From contig JAWNZC010000349.1 in NCBI GenBank assembly GCA_035771165.1, positions 2,408,501 through 2,472,500 of the forward strand: DNA of 64,000 nucleotides. The letters are read 5' to 3'. Below, piece by piece: positions 63,073-64,000 of this stretch. Below the pieces are notes generated by a model. It searched no databases and had not been told where the DNA came from. It saw nothing but the letters and a program-made list of their open reading frames with translations. Source of the stretch: Paragorgia papillata. Lineage: Eukaryota > Cnidaria > Anthozoa > Scleralcyonacea > Coralliidae. Both the position numbers and the translations under genes were made by a program. Within the stretch, counting starts at the first letter, position 1, and every line of letters starts with the position of its first letter.

Positions 63073-64000
63073 GTAATCACATTTACTTTATAAATGTATA
63101 AATTACTAAAAATACTTTAATAGTTTGTAATCGACGAAAACTAAACGTTGGTATATGGTCAAACTTCCGAAATTTAGTAAGAACTTCTTTTGTTTATACC
63201 ATGGATAATAAAAAGACCTTTTACAATCCATGTTTATACTAAGAATAGACTAAAAATATTGCCACGCAAATTGAAAAGCATGTTTTAAAAACATAGGTAC
63301 GCACTGCGTACATGCGCCTACATGTTTAAAGGTGCTGCGTGTTATATGAACACGGTGCAATTTTATCGCGAAACTGCAAAGGTTTGTGAACCAAAGGAAA
63401 CGAGTTTCACGAGGAGTATTACCCGGTGCAAATGCGTACGGTTCGTAAAATTTGTCACGCAACAGCGTTTAGTGTATGAGGCTGACATAATCTTAATTAT
63501 GCTTCTCGGTCGTCGCGCAAAACCCGCAAGGCCTTGAGGCCTGAGGACAAGTTTACTGCTCACTTGTCATACTGTACTACGCGTCTAGGCGACTGTAGCT
63601 TGACAAAACATAGTCAGGCGCATAATAGAAATATACAAGCTGCCGACAGAGCGCTATACATGGTTGCGTAAATGCTACCATTCATAGGGCCTGACTTATG
63701 GAGTTAGCGTTCCAGTTTACTTAGAGTTCAATGGTCTAGAGTCGTTGCTTCATAACGAGGCCAAAAAGGCTTATTTAGATGCATATAAAATATTTAAAGC
63801 GGTGGCCATTATGAAAGTGGTCTATACTCCCCGCTTTTTCACATTGTCAAATGTTTTTAAAAGCAACAATGGGTTTTGTCAGGAAAATTTCTACATACTG
63901 TGCATACCTATATAGCAAACGATCAGCATATACATGTATACGCGCCTGGCAAATGTTTAATAGCAGCATGTTATTTGACTGGACTAAATACCCTATAACC
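63073..64000. other. Presumed gene D intron, no exon seen
   Basis: I see no transmembrane or GPI exon before the window ends. The ORFs at 63250-63563 on both strands have no supporting features. Confidence 0.4.

Overview
This is an AT-rich nuclear window from an animal. Genes have short GT-AG introns, T-rich acceptors and AATAAA poly(A) signals. The intergenic DNA is full of SINEs, LINE 3' ends, MITE-like inverted-repeat elements and long microsatellites. This suggests a marine invertebrate, perhaps a cnidarian or another early-branching metazoan, but no marker in the window settles the clade.

The main content is a tandem, same-strand (+) array of four paralogous genes that I could partly splice by hand: gene A (about 14.9-24.5 kb), gene B (33.1-38.1 kb), gene C (42.7-46.5 kb) and gene D (58.6 kb to beyond 63.07 kb, running off the right edge). 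Each starts with a signal peptide followed by a conserved block ([IL]P[VL][ST]xNPxxQ, then SKWS, then a QWI or GWI motif). B, C and D share a cysteine-bearing, probably all-helical ectodomain of about 560 residues, carried on one very large exon. A keeps only the N-terminal third of it. The 3' modules differ. A has a Ser/Thr-rich mucin-like stalk with 13-14-residue tandem repeats, one transmembrane helix and a Ser-rich cytoplasmic tail. B and C have short linkers and end in a hydrophobic C-terminus with nothing after it, as expected for a GPI anchor. D has a Ser/Thr-rich stalk of about 530 residues whose anchor lies outside the window. I do not recognise the ectodomain. One shared ectodomain on alternative anchors looks like a clustered cell-surface adhesion or recognition family; that function is an inference.

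Region by region: 0-14.8 kb is repeat-dense (tRNA-derived SINEs, a palindromic SINE cluster, a 19-bp minisatellite, a 275-bp tandem repeat between TA tracts, several MITEs) with one possible terminal exon at 774-1016. 14.9-24.5 kb is gene A with MITEs in its introns. 24.7-25.1 kb is a 5S-rRNA-derived SINE. 25-31 kb is mostly empty apart from dispersed repeats. 31.1-32.6 kb is a 0.7-kb direct duplication upstream of gene B. 33-38 kb is gene B with a LINE 3' end in its first coding intron. 38-42.6 kb holds MITEs and a Cys-rich exon on the minus strand. 42.7-46.5 kb is gene C. 46.5-57.8 kb has a LINE fragment, MITEs and a hAT-like element nested in another element. 57.9-58.56 kb is a long ATT-type microsatellite that runs into the splice acceptor of gene D. 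Coordinates and splice sites were read by eye and have not been checked against transcripts.
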